The position numbers and the translations under genes are program-made. From NCBI RefSeq assembly GCF_006442205.1, contig NZ_VFVR01000004.1, positions 310,001-374,000 on the forward strand: a DNA stretch of 64,000 nucleotides, written 5' to 3'. The notes beneath the pieces were generated by a model. It did no database searches and was not told the DNA's origin. It was given only the letters and a program-made list of their open reading frames with translations. The stretch is from Mesorhizobium sp. B2-3-12 (GTDB taxonomy: Bacteria > Pseudomonadota > Alphaproteobacteria > Rhizobiales > Rhizobiaceae). Shown here piece after piece: positions 48,367-56,603 of this stretch (its first letter is position 1; every line of letters begins with the position of its first letter).

Positions 48367-49052
48367 GCGGCCTGCCGTTCGCTTCGGTTGATGGCGTCGC
48401 GCAGCTCGGACAGCGATACGAGCAGCCGCTCGATCAGCATCGCATCGATCCGTGTGTCGCCGAACGCGGCTTGCCGGAAGACACCGTAGCGTGCCCGTTC
48501 GGCCTCGGCCAGCAGCCAGACCATGCGTACGCCCTTGGGTGTGATCAGCAACTCCTTGGCGCGGCCATCCGAAAATAGTTCGAGATGACCGGTGATGATG
48601 CCCTGCGGAAAACGCGTGCCCCTGTGGTCGGTCCGCAGCACCGCCTCGGCGGGAAAGCCCGGCGCCTTCGGCAGCGTGTGCGCAAGATGGTCGAAATTGG
48701 AGAATGTGGTCGGCGAGCCCGGCCGCATCATCATGTCGAAAGTGGCAGGCACGGCAACCTTTTCGGTGATCGAGACGGAAAGCCAGCGCGTCGGCAGCTT
48801 TCGCGTCGCCAGCGTGTCGACGATGGTGCGCACTTGCACCCGACGGCTGTTCCAGGAGCCTTCCCAGGTCAAAACACCCGCGGTGCCATTGGAGACATTG
48901 GCAGCGTCCACAATGACGGCGCGGATGCTGGCCGTATCGAAAGCCAGCGCGGCCAGCGCTTTGTTGTGATTGGCACGCGCCATGAAGGCGAGGTGGAAGA
49001 CGAGAGCCAGGGCAATCGCCCCGACAAGCAATATGGATGTCACGTCACGCAC
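48363..49052 (-). CDS. Unknown membrane-anchored protein (229 aa)
   Basis: No family was recognised. There is one N-terminal membrane segment (about 5-25) and a soluble domain of about 200 residues that is probably periplasmic. A proline-rich middle (RPGSPTTFSNFDHLAHTLPK) is followed by a C-terminal helical part (IDAMLIERLLVSLSELRDAI). The start is a GTG at 49052 or a GTG three codons later with a better-spaced GAGG. It is translationally coupled to the following 109-residue gene and 45 bases after the APC permease. Confidence 0.65.
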   Translation of the reverse strand: MRDVTSILLVGAIALALVFHLAFMARANHNKALAALAFDTASIRAVIVDAANVSNGTAGVLTWEGSWNSRRVQVRTIVDTLATRKLPTRWLSVSITEKVAVPATFDMMMRPGSPTTFSNFDHLAHTLPKAPGFPAEAVLRTDHRGTRFPQGIITGHLELFSDGRAKELLITPKGVRMVWLLAEAERARYGVFRQAAFGDTRIDAMLIERLLVSLSELRDAINRSERQAA

Positions 49053-49097
49053 CTCACGATGGCTCGCCCTGCTTCGGGTGAGCTTCCTTTGCTCCGA

Positions 49098-50501
49098 TCA
49101 ATAGCCCTGCGGTTTCGGCCACGGCATGGTGAACTGGTCGCCACGCCGCACGAATTTGTAGCGGTAGAAGTGGAACCACACGGAAATCAGGAAATAGAAG
49201 ATGGTCATCGCGATCAGCTGCGAGCCGAAGCCGAGGAAGATGGCGAAGAAGGTCACCACGCACAAGCAGAACAGCACGATCGCCGGCAGCGGATGGAAGG
49301 GGTGCGTATAGCCGCGGCGGATCGAGCCCAGCGGCCACTTCTTCCTGAACATCATGATGTTGATGCTCATGAAAGTGTACTGCAGCACGCCCGACAGGAT
49401 CGAGAAGGTGATCGCCTGGTTGAGGTCGGCGATGAAGGCGAAGGCGAGCGCGATCGGCAGCAGGAACAGGATCGAGCGGTAGGGCGTGCGGTATTTCGGA
49501 TGCACCGCCGAGAACCAGCTTGGCAGATAGCGGTCGCGGCCGAGCGAGAACCAGGCGCGCGCGGCGTCATTGATGCAGCCATTGGCCGAGGCGAGTGCGG
49601 CCAGCAAGGTGGCGACGAACAGAAGATTTTCCAGCAGCGGGCTGCCGGTCAGCTTGCCGGCGTCCCACAGCGGATAATAGGTGATGCCGAGATATTCCCA
49701 GGGCATCAGCGAGGCGCAGACATACCAGGTCATGGCGGCTGCGATCAGCAGCGTGATCATGCCGGCCATGGTCCCGTAGGGCAGGGAGCGGGCCGGCGAA
49801 CGCACTTCCTCGGCCGCCTGCGTCGTGCCTTCGATGCCGAGATAGTACCAGATGCCAAACTGGAAGGCGGCGATGACGCCGATCCAGCCATAGGGCAGCG
49901 CATTTCCCGGCGTCACGAGTTCGTTGAGCTTCAGCACCGCCCCTTGCGTCCACGGGCTGACCGAAAAGAAGAGGATGACGATCGAGACGTAGGCGATTGC
50001 CGTGATGACGAAGTTGACGTTGAGCGTCATCAACACGCCGCGATAGTTGAGCCACGCCAGCACCACGATGGTGGCGGCGATGAAGGAATTGTGGGTGAGC
50101 CCTTCGACGCCAGCCTTGGCGACGATAGTGTCGCCGAGCAGGATGGCGTCGGACACTTCAAGCATGGTGTAGGCAAACACCAGGAAGAGCGCGACATTGA
50201 ACGCCATCAGCGGCCCGACAATGTGCTTGGCCTGTGCGTATTGGCCGCCGGCGGCGGCGACGGTCGAGGTGACCTCGGAATCGATCATGGCGACCGAGGT
50301 GTAGAGCAGCCCGACGATCCAACAGACGATCAGCGCCGCCAGCGCGCCGCCCTTGTCGGCCGAGAAATTCCAGCCGGTGAACTCGCCGACCAGGACGATG
50401 CCGACACCAAGCGCCCAGACATGGGCCGGGCCAAGCACCCGAAGCAGCGATACCCGGTCGCCGTGAATTGTGGTGGTGGTGTTTTCAAGCGCGACCGTCA
50501 T
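49098..50501 (-). CDS. APC-family permease of methylated amine island
   Basis: The 467-residue protein is an APC permease with about twelve membrane segments, resembling ethanolamine/amino acid permeases (GVGIVLVGEFTGWNFSADKG in helix 1, GIEGTTQAAEEVRSPARSLP in the helix 6-7 loop). GGGG lies ahead of the ATG. It sits between three small membrane proteins upstream and two unknown proteins downstream, all on one strand and just upstream of mgsA. Uptake of mono- or dimethylamine is a reasonable guess. Confidence 0.85.
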   Translation of the reverse strand: MTVALENTTTTIHGDRVSLLRVLGPAHVWALGVGIVLVGEFTGWNFSADKGGALAALIVCWIVGLLYTSVAMIDSEVTSTVAAAGGQYAQAKHIVGPLMAFNVALFLVFAYTMLEVSDAILLGDTIVAKAGVEGLTHNSFIAATIVVLAWLNYRGVLMTLNVNFVITAIAYVSIVILFFSVSPWTQGAVLKLNELVTPGNALPYGWIGVIAAFQFGIWYYLGIEGTTQAAEEVRSPARSLPYGTMAGMITLLIAAAMTWYVCASLMPWEYLGITYYPLWDAGKLTGSPLLENLLFVATLLAALASANGCINDAARAWFSLGRDRYLPSWFSAVHPKYRTPYRSILFLLPIALAFAFIADLNQAITFSILSGVLQYTFMSINIMMFRKKWPLGSIRRGYTHPFHPLPAIVLFCLCVVTFFAIFLGFGSQLIAMTIFYFLISVWFHFYRYKFVRRGDQFTMPWPKPQGY

Positions 50502-50515
50502 CGATCAATCCCCAC

Positions 50516-50677
50516 TCAGATCCGGTGTTTTTCGGAAGCGGCTTCAAGCTCGCCTTCACGCGACGAGGTCAGAACGTCCTCGGAGTAGTTTGTATCGACC
50601 TTGAACCAATCGTAGAGCATCCACAGCGCGAGCACGATCGAAATGCCCCAGCATGCGTAAGACAGTGCCACCCACAT
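50516..50677 (-). CDS. Unknown 53-residue single-span membrane protein
   Basis: This short frame begins MWVALSYACWGISIVLALWM, a hydrophobic span at about 3-23, and continues with an acidic cytoplasmic tail ending HRI. GGGGACA lies seven bases ahead of the ATG. It fills most of the gap between the APC permease and the 125-residue gene on the same strand, with 14 and 29 bases on either side. Codon use fits a real gene. It may be a small accessory subunit of the permease. Confidence 0.65.
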   Translation of the reverse strand: MWVALSYACWGISIVLALWMLYDWFKVDTNYSEDVLTSSREGELEAASEKHRI

Positions 50678-50706
50678 GATCGTGTCCCCAAATTCTTCGT
50701 CGAACC

Positions 50707-51084
50707 TTATTTGTCGTCGAACTTTTCTTTGATGACGTCTCGATATTCGCGGTCGGATGCCCGGAACAGGAAGACGAAATAGCCGATCAGCACGGCCGCC
50801 ATGATGATCAGTGTCGGCCAGTCGATGATGTAGTGGAACCGGTTCTGGATGATGTCATGCGCGGTCTCCGGCGTGTAGCCGAGCTTCTCCCAGATCGAGG
50901 CCATTGTCGGGTTCTGGCCAAGGGCTTCCCAGGTCTTGGCATCGAGCGCGTCGATGGACTTCGCCGCCCCGGCCAATCCCATTTTCAGCGGCAGCCACAG
51001 CGCCACGAAGATGGCGACCACGACAACGGCAATATCGAAAACCTGCCCGGCCTTGCTTTGCTCCGGCGGCGTATAACGCGGCAT
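50707..51084 (-). CDS. Unknown two-span membrane protein (125 aa)
   Basis: The protein has two membrane segments (about 17-38 and 89-107) flanking a 50-residue loop (SIDALDAKTWEALGQNPTMA) and a charged tail. No family was recognised. GAGGAG precedes the ATG. It lies 11 bases after the 95-residue gene and 29 bases ahead of the 53-residue gene. Confidence 0.7.
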   Translation of the reverse strand: MPRYTPPEQSKAGQVFDIAVVVVAIFVALWLPLKMGLAGAAKSIDALDAKTWEALGQNPTMASIWEKLGYTPETAHDIIQNRFHYIIDWPTLIIMAAVLIGYFVFLFRASDREYRDVIKEKFDDK

Positions 51085-51095
51085 GTCTGTGCTCC

Positions 51096-51383
51096 TCAGG
51101 CCTTGCGATTGCGGGATGCGTCGGCGTTCTTGATGTCGAGCCCGTAGATGAAGTCCTTGTCTTCCTTGTAGTGCTTGACCATCGCCAGGATGGCCGCGGT
51201 GTTGAAGATCAGCACCAAGGCCGCGGCGATCGCCACGACGGCCTTGATGCCGCTATGCGGGATATAGGGCCACGTCATGAAGAGGACGAAGAGGATCGTC
51301 GCCCACAGGCAGATGATCAGGAGCGCGGAGCCGCGCACGTCGGAACGGTACAGCGCCTCGATGCGCTGCTGCAGGTCTGACAT
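51096..51383 (-). CDS. Unknown two-span membrane protein (95 aa)
   Basis: Two membrane helices lie at about 19-40 and 46-68, with a cytoplasmic amphipathic N-terminus and a charged tail (HYKEDKDFIYGLDIKNADAS). No family was recognised. AAGGGG precedes the ATG. It heads the cassette 95 aa-125 aa-53 aa-APC permease-229 aa-109 aa and has motif B 64 bases upstream, the same distance as at mgsA. Confidence 0.7.
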   Translation of the reverse strand: MSDLQQRIEALYRSDVRGSALLIICLWATILFVLFMTWPYIPHSGIKAVVAIAAALVLIFNTAAILAMVKHYKEDKDFIYGLDIKNADASRNRKA

Positions 51384-51446
51384 CGGTTTTCCCCTTCTTT
51401 GCCGACGCCCGGTTCCGAATTGACCGCCCGCCGCTCTCTTTCAAGA

Positions 51447-51465
51447 GAGTAAAATTTTTTTCATA
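51447..51465. promoter_or_regulatory. Motif B copy 2, upstream of membrane cassette
   Basis: GAGTAAAATTTTTTTCATA on the plus strand matches the minus-strand copy at mgsA at 18 of 19 positions. It is 64 bases upstream of the first gene of the cassette. Confidence 0.65.
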
Positions 51466-51532
51466 AGCTCCGCCCGAATCCCGAACTTGTCAAGACGAAT
51501 TTACTCGGGGTTAACCGCTCGCTTCGAGTGAA

Positions 51533-51560
51533 CAATTTTGCCTGACAATGAAATTATTTG
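51533..51560. promoter_or_regulatory. Motif A copy 2, upstream of dmmDABC
   Basis: CAATTTTGCCTG, four variable bases (ACAA), then TGAAATTATTT, matching the tdm copy at 23 of 28 positions. It lies about 110 bases upstream of dmmD in the 287-bp divergent region shared with the membrane cassette. Confidence 0.7.
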
Positions 51561-51670
51561 CTTCAAGGGGATTGCAGGCTTCCCGCGTTTGCGGTCAATA
51601 TTCCGTCCAAAGCTCCGCCCTCGGGCAAAGGAGCAGGGAACAGCAGCATTTTCGAACGGAGGACGAGCGG

Positions 51671-52804
51671 ATGACGGCATCCTGGAGATTTTCAACCCTG
51701 GCGGATCGCCATCGCGCCCTGGGGTCGAAACTCGAAGACTGGAGCGGTATGGGCACCGCCTGGACCTACGACAAGGATGCCGATGAAGAATATGTCGCCA
51801 TCCGCACCAAGGCCGGGCTGATGGATGTTTCCGGCCTGAAGAAGGTGCACATCACAGGACCGCACGCCTCGCATCTCATCGACCTCGCCACAACACGCGA
51901 CGTCGAAAAAATCTATCCCGGCAAATCGGCCTATGCCTGCATGCTGAACGAAGCGGGAAAATTCACCGACGACTGCATCCTCTACCGCACGGGGCCGAAT
52001 GCGTGGATGGTGGTGCACGGCTCGGGCACCGGCCATGAGGAACTGCAGCGGGCGGCGATGGGCCGCGACGTGTCGCTGCGCTTCGACGACAATCTGCACG
52101 ATTTGTCGCTGCAGGGGCCAACGGCCGTCGACTATCTGGCCAAGCACGTGCCCGGCATTCGCGACCTCAACTATTTCCACCATATGCAGACGCAGCTGTT
52201 CGGCTTTCCCGTCATGATCTCGCGCACCGGCTATACCGGCGAGCGCGGCTACGAGATTTTCTGCCGTGGCCAGGATGCCGGCGCGATCTGGGACAGAATC
52301 CTCGACGAGGGCAAGAGCGCCGGCATCATCCCCTGCCGCTTCACCACGCTCGACATGCTGCGCGTCGAAAGCTACCTGCTGTTCTATCCATACGACAATT
52401 CCCAAAAGTATCCGTTCGAGAATGAAGGCCCTGGCGACACGCTGTGGGAGCTTGGCCTCGACTTCACCGTCAGCCCCGGCAAGACCGGCTTTCGCGGCGC
52501 CGAGGAGCACTATCGCCTGAAAGGCAAGGAGCGCTTCAAAATCTATGGCGTGCTGCTCGACGGCAAGGAACCGGCCGATGAAGGCGCGCCGGTCTATCGC
52601 GACGGCAAAAAGGTCGGCGTGGTGACCTGCGCCATGTATTCGCCGCTGATCAAGAAATCGATGGGCATCGCCCGCCTCGATGTCGACTGCGCGGTCAAGG
52701 ACACCAAGCTCGAAATCCGCAACGAGAGCGGGTCGATCAAAGCGACGGCGCAGCCCTTGCCGTTCGACGATCCCAAGAAGACCAAGCGCACGGCGAAAGG
52801 CTGA
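51671..52804 (+). CDS. dmmD: GcvT-family folate-dependent subunit of dimethylamine oxidation
   Basis: The 377-residue protein is an aminomethyltransferase-like folate enzyme (MDVSGLKKVHITGPHASHLI, LSLQGPTAVDYLA, SRTGYTGERGYEIF). The ATG at 51671 was chosen because GGAGGACGAGC lies ahead; the frame extends upstream through the promoter motif, which argues against earlier starts. In the dmmDABC system it likely takes the formaldehyde produced from dimethylamine onto tetrahydrofolate. DmdA-type demethylation is a related alternative. Confidence 0.82.
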   Translation: MTASWRFSTLADRHRALGSKLEDWSGMGTAWTYDKDADEEYVAIRTKAGLMDVSGLKKVHITGPHASHLIDLATTRDVEKIYPGKSAYACMLNEAGKFTDDCILYRTGPNAWMVVHGSGTGHEELQRAAMGRDVSLRFDDNLHDLSLQGPTAVDYLAKHVPGIRDLNYFHHMQTQLFGFPVMISRTGYTGERGYEIFCRGQDAGAIWDRILDEGKSAGIIPCRFTTLDMLRVESYLLFYPYDNSQKYPFENEGPGDTLWELGLDFTVSPGKTGFRGAEEHYRLKGKERFKIYGVLLDGKEPADEGAPVYRDGKKVGVVTCAMYSPLIKKSMGIARLDVDCAVKDTKLEIRNESGSIKATAQPLPFDDPKKTKRTAKG

Positions 52805-52846
52805 GGCATAATCGACAGCGAAGGGTTTCAAGGCACGAAGCAGCGA

Positions 52847-53443
52847 ATGGCAGCCAAGACCATCATCAGCCGGCCCATTTACGGAACTCTCTCTCCGCAG
52901 CCCGGCAAGCATCATCTGTTTATCGCCGACGCCGAAGGCGCGCTGGCGATTGCCGACATGGCCGCCAAGGCCCCTTCCGGGTTCTTTGAAGGGGCCGAAA
53001 TCGTCTTCATTCCCGGTCCTGACGGCAAATATGTAGCCGCCCTCGAAGCGCTGAAGCCGGCGCAATTTCACACCGCGCCATCCTTCGCCAGCCTGCTACC
53101 GCGTTTGAAGCAGACGCTGACCAACGCCCATATGGGCTTGCGCCTCTATCTCGCAGGCACCGAGGGACTGATCGGGCAGGCCATGCAGGTTGCGCTCGAA
53201 GCCGGCATCGACCACACCTCCATGCAGACCGAACATCGCGGCTCGCTGGCCAGGCGCATGCAGTGTGTCCACTGCAAGGGCATCACCGAAAACGTGACGA
53301 CGCAGCCGGCAACCTGTTCGCATTGTGGCCTGCTGCTGTTGGTGCGCGATCACTATTCGAGGCGCCTCGCCGCCTTCCAGGGTGTCTGCATCAATGCCGA
53401 GGATCGCTCCGAGATTCCTCCCATGGAGGAGGCCTTCCCATGA
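52847..53443 (+). CDS. dmmA: Dimethylamine monooxygenase small subunit with zinc ribbon
   Basis: The 198-residue protein ends in a four-cysteine knuckle (C140, C143, C157, C160 in CVHC and CSHC) and matches the DmmA family. It is part of the monooxygenase that turns dimethylamine into methylamine and formaldehyde. Its stop overlaps the dmmB start as ATGA. The N-terminal half has no recognisable catalytic motif. Confidence 0.82.
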   Translation: MAAKTIISRPIYGTLSPQPGKHHLFIADAEGALAIADMAAKAPSGFFEGAEIVFIPGPDGKYVAALEALKPAQFHTAPSFASLLPRLKQTLTNAHMGLRLYLAGTEGLIGQAMQVALEAGIDHTSMQTEHRGSLARRMQCVHCKGITENVTTQPATCSHCGLLLLVRDHYSRRLAAFQGVCINAEDRSEIPPMEEAFP

Positions 53444-54405
53444 GCACCGGCACCACCAAGCTCGATGTCGTCGTCAGCGATGTCGTCCCGGTCAACGAGC
53501 TGGTCACCCGCTTTCATTTCCGCAGGCGCGACGGCGAGCTTTTGCCAACATTTTCCGGCGGCGCTCATGTCGTGGTCGAGATGCGCGACGGCGAGCGCAC
53601 CAGGCTCAATCCATATTCGCTGATGGGCTCGCCGCTTGACACGCGCGAATACACCATTTCGGTGCGCCGCGACGATGTCGGCCGCGGCGGCTCGCTGTTC
53701 ATGCACAATTCGGTCAAGCCGGGCCTGGAGATGGTGATCAGCTATCCGGTCAATCTTTTCTCGCTCGATCTCAGGGCGAAGAAACATTTGATGCTGGCTG
53801 GCGGCATCGGCATCACGCCGTTCATGGCGCAGACCGCGCAACTGGCGGGCGAAGGCGGCAATTTCGAACTGCACTACACCTGCCGCACCGCCTCGCTTGG
53901 TACCTATGCCGACGTACTCAGAGAACGCTACGGCCGTCGGGTCCGGCTCTATCACGATGACCTCGAGGAGCGCATCGAGCTCGACCGGCTTCTGTCGTCG
54001 CAGCCGCTGGGCACGCATCTCTATGTCTGCGGGCCGGCCGGCATGATCAACTGGGTGCGCGACCGCGCCGCCGCACTCGGCTGGCCGCCGGAGACCGTCC
54101 ACTACGAGCATTTCGCGGCGCCGCAGCCCGGCCTGCCGTTCGACGTGACGCTGGCCGTCAGCGGCAAGACCATCCAAGTCGGCGAGCAGCAGAGCCTGTT
54201 GGAAGCCATCGAGGCCGCCGGCGTCGATCCGCCCTATCTCTGCCGGGGCGGCGTCTGCGGCCAGTGCGAGACCAACGTCATCTCGTGCGACGGCAAGTTC
54301 ATCCACAACGACCATTGGCTGAGCGAGGAAGAGCACCGTTCCGGCAGGAAGATCATGCCGTGCGTGTCGCGCTTCGAGGGCAACTCGTTGGTCCTGGAAA
54401 GATAG
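53440..54405 (+). CDS. dmmB: Dimethylamine monooxygenase reductase subunit
   Basis: This 321-residue reductase has a flavin-binding barrel (RLNPYSL, 55-61), an NAD(P) domain (GGIGITP, 121-127; VCGPAGM) and a C-terminal plant-type [2Fe-2S] ferredoxin domain with C268, C273, C276 and C308. It belongs to the VanB/PDR phthalate dioxygenase reductase group. It passes electrons from NAD(P)H to the heme oxygenase DmmC. GGAGGAGG precedes the ATG. Confidence 0.9.
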   Translation: MSTGTTKLDVVVSDVVPVNELVTRFHFRRRDGELLPTFSGGAHVVVEMRDGERTRLNPYSLMGSPLDTREYTISVRRDDVGRGGSLFMHNSVKPGLEMVISYPVNLFSLDLRAKKHLMLAGGIGITPFMAQTAQLAGEGGNFELHYTCRTASLGTYADVLRERYGRRVRLYHDDLEERIELDRLLSSQPLGTHLYVCGPAGMINWVRDRAAALGWPPETVHYEHFAAPQPGLPFDVTLAVSGKTIQVGEQQSLLEAIEAAGVDPPYLCRGGVCGQCETNVISCDGKFIHNDHWLSEEEHRSGRKIMPCVSRFEGNSLVLER

Positions 54406-54414
54406 GAGGCGAGC

Positions 54415-55455
54415 TTGGGCATCACCTTTCGCAAGGAAACCTTCCGCGACGACTTCACCTTCAGGAACAGCCCGGAGCACATCAGGCGGTTCCCGTTCCC
54501 GTTCCACGAAGACAGCTACATGTACGCGGTCAACATCGAGCCGCATGTCGTCGGTCCGAAGGGCTCGGTGCTGGAGAACCTGATCGACGTCGACGAGCAC
54601 TATGTCGCCGAGATGCAGGACCGCGCTTTGGTGCTGGCCGAGGATCCGCTGCGTTGCCAGTCATTGCCGCACATGACCTTGGCCGGCTGGGACCTGCTGG
54701 AACTCTTGATGGAGCAGCAAGCGCTGGGATACCCCGAGCATTTCACGCTGGAGCGAAACGGCGACCGCTGGCGCTGGATCAACCGCCCGCTCGGCATCGA
54801 CGATACCTTCACCTTCGGCGACACCTCGACTTTGCCTTATGGGCCGATGGAATACATCACCCGCCAGAGCCAGGGCGATTTCTGCATCCTCGACCAGCGC
54901 GACGGCAATCTATGGATGGATGCCGGCATGGTCACCACCCAGGCCGACTGGTCGCTCGATTTCGACATCGGCATGAATTTCTTCGAGTGGCATGCGCCGG
55001 TGCCGCTCGCGCATGAGAAGGGGATTTTCGTCAGGGCGCTAAAATTTCTCATCAACATCCAGCAAGGCAAGCCGGCACGGCGGCTGAACTGGACGATGAC
55101 CATCAATCCGCGCCTCGATACCAGCCCCGAAAACTACCACAAATGGGGTCCGGACCGCACGACCGTGACGCCCGAGAATGTCGGCGACAAGGTGCATCTG
55201 CGCGTCGAGCTGCAGAGCTTCTGGCGGCTGCCGCGCTCCAACGGGATCGTCTTCCCGATCCGCTGCTACCTGATCAAGATGGACGAGCTGGTGACACAGC
55301 CGAAATGGGCACGGCGCCTGCATCGCGTCATACGCGACCTGCCGGAGGAACTGGCAACTTACAAGGGCCTGACGCGCTTCCGACCGACGCTGGTCGAGTG
55401 GCTGTCGAAGCTGGATGATGGCAGTCCGACGAGCTCCGGGTTTGGGCCGGACTAA
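54415..55455 (+). CDS. dmmC: Heme-dependent oxidative N-demethylase (DUF3445)
   Basis: The 346-residue protein belongs to DUF3445 (HODM alpha-like), the catalytic subunit that demethylates dimethylamine. Family patterns include FPFPFHEDSYMYAVNI, LPHMTLAGWDLLELL and EHFTLERNGDRWRWINRPLG. The start is a TTG at 54415 with AGGAGG six bases upstream, giving MGITFRKETF. It is the last gene of dmmDABC and is followed by a repeat rather than another gene. Confidence 0.88.
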   Translation: MGITFRKETFRDDFTFRNSPEHIRRFPFPFHEDSYMYAVNIEPHVVGPKGSVLENLIDVDEHYVAEMQDRALVLAEDPLRCQSLPHMTLAGWDLLELLMEQQALGYPEHFTLERNGDRWRWINRPLGIDDTFTFGDTSTLPYGPMEYITRQSQGDFCILDQRDGNLWMDAGMVTTQADWSLDFDIGMNFFEWHAPVPLAHEKGIFVRALKFLINIQQGKPARRLNWTMTINPRLDTSPENYHKWGPDRTTVTPENVGDKVHLRVELQSFWRLPRSNGIVFPIRCYLIKMDELVTQPKWARRLHRVIRDLPEELATYKGLTRFRPTLVEWLSKLDDGSPTSSGFGPD

Positions 55456-55464
55456 GGCAGGCCT

Positions 55465-55606
55465 CCTCATCCGGCCGCTACGCGGCCACCTTCTCCCCGA
55501 GGGGAGAAGAGATCGCCAAAGCTGGAGCCAGCTCCTCTCCCCTCGGGGAGAGGTCGGATTGCCCCGAATTGCTCTTTGCAATTCGGTCTTGGCAATCCGG
55601 GTGAGG
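55465..55606. repeat. Intergenic palindromic repeat after dmmC
   Basis: The ends CCTCATCCGG and CCGGGTGAGG are near-inverse. Three hairpins lie between them: GGCCGCTACGCGGCC, TTCTCCCCGAGGGGAGAA and GAATTGCTCTTTGCAATTC. The element fills the gap between the convergent dmmC and XRE genes and may end transcription of both. Confidence 0.75.
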
Positions 55607-55623
55607 GAGCAGCAGCGGCCCGC

Positions 55624-56343
55624 CTACCCAGCGCTATTCTGCGGATAGCAGATAATCGAGAGATACCGCATCGGCAGTTTTGTCAGCTCTTCCGGCCCAT
55701 GCGGCGCGTCGGCGTCGAAGAACAGGCTGTCGCCGGGCTTCATCGGATAGAGGTTGCTGCCGTGCCGGTAAACCACCTCGCCCTCGAGCATGTAGAGGAA
55801 CTCCATGCCCTCGTGCTGGAAGGTCGGGAACACGTCCGAATCCTCAGTCAGCGTGATCAGATAGGGCTCGACCACGACGCCGCTGGTGTTTGACCCGATA
55901 TGGCCGAGCAGATTGTACTGATGGCCGGCGCGCGTGCCGCGGCGTTCGACATCCAGCCCTTGGCCGGCCTTGACGAAGACGGCGCTGCGCTCCTCCTCGA
56001 AGCGGCGGAAGAAGGCGGTTACCGGAACGCCGAGCGCCCGCGACAGTGCCTGCAAGGTGGTCAGCGACGGCGAGGTGATGCCGTTCTCGATCTTCGACAG
56101 CATGCCCAGCGAAATGTCGGTGGCGACAGCCAGATCGGCGACGGTGATGCCGAGCTTCTTTCGGAACGCCCGAACCTCGCGGCCGATCGCGACCTCCAGC
56201 ACTTTTTCGCGGGTATCGCGAATGGCGTGCGGGTTCTGCGTCAGCGGTGCCCGGATTGTCTTTCCATCGGCCGAAACCTTTGGCTGCGGCTTTGCTTTCG
56301 CGGATGCGGGAGCAGTCTTGGAACCGGAATCTGTCTTCGCCAT
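55624..56343 (-). CDS. XRE-cupin transcriptional regulator
   Basis: The 239-residue protein has a lysine-rich N-terminal extension (about 1-35), an XRE helix-turn-helix (VADLAVATDISLGMLSKIEN, about 65-105) and a C-terminal cupin (about 170-235; HEGMEFLYMLEGEVVYRHGS, GDSLFFDADAPHGPE). Regulators of this build usually repress small-molecule catabolic operons and sense the compound in the cupin. It lies between dmmDABC and tmm, so it is the best local candidate for control of the island. A perfect 15-bp palindrome lies 27 bases upstream of its start. Confidence 0.88.
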   Translation of the reverse strand: MAKTDSGSKTAPASAKAKPQPKVSADGKTIRAPLTQNPHAIRDTREKVLEVAIGREVRAFRKKLGITVADLAVATDISLGMLSKIENGITSPSLTTLQALSRALGVPVTAFFRRFEEERSAVFVKAGQGLDVERRGTRAGHQYNLLGHIGSNTSGVVVEPYLITLTEDSDVFPTFQHEGMEFLYMLEGEVVYRHGSNLYPMKPGDSLFFDADAPHGPEELTKLPMRYLSIICYPQNSAG

Positions 56344-56369
56344 GTCTGTCCGAGCCCTCGAATATTTAT

Positions 56370-56384
56370 TTCACCCTAGGTGAA
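56370..56384. promoter_or_regulatory. Perfect palindrome upstream of XRE-cupin gene
   Basis: TTCACC, CTA, GGTGAA is an exact inverted repeat 27 bases upstream of the XRE start. The position suits autoregulation. Confidence 0.6.
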
Positions 56385-56521
56385 CTTATTCGCTGCCGAT
56401 ACAGGAGCGCAATGGCGACGGCAAGCCATCTTCTGTCGGGCGCGCCGGTCGTTGGAGCGTGGCCTTCGTCGGTTTTTCGCCAGGAATCCGTTGTACGCAA
56501 ACACGTTCCCGCAGTTGGCTG

Positions 56522-56569
56522 TTGACAGCACGCAAGGGCCAATTATTGTCCTGTCAGTGAAATTTGTTT
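56522..56569 (+). promoter_or_regulatory. tmm promoter with motif A copy 3
   Basis: TTGACA (56522-56527) and TATTGT (56544-56549) are spaced by 16 bases. Motif A overlaps the -10 box and the start area (56540-56569): CAATTATTGTCCTG, four bases, TGAAATTTGTTT. It is two bases longer in the left arm than the tdm and dmm copies. An overlapping protein would block this promoter. Confidence 0.6.
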
Positions 56570-56603
56570 CGCTGGGGAAATCAAAAAAAGTGGAGGCCCG
56601 GAA

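Noticed and set aside
51548..51670. Longer N-terminus for dmmD
   Set aside because: The extra 41 residues would be translated from the region holding motif A, and a strong ribosome site precedes the internal ATG at 51671.
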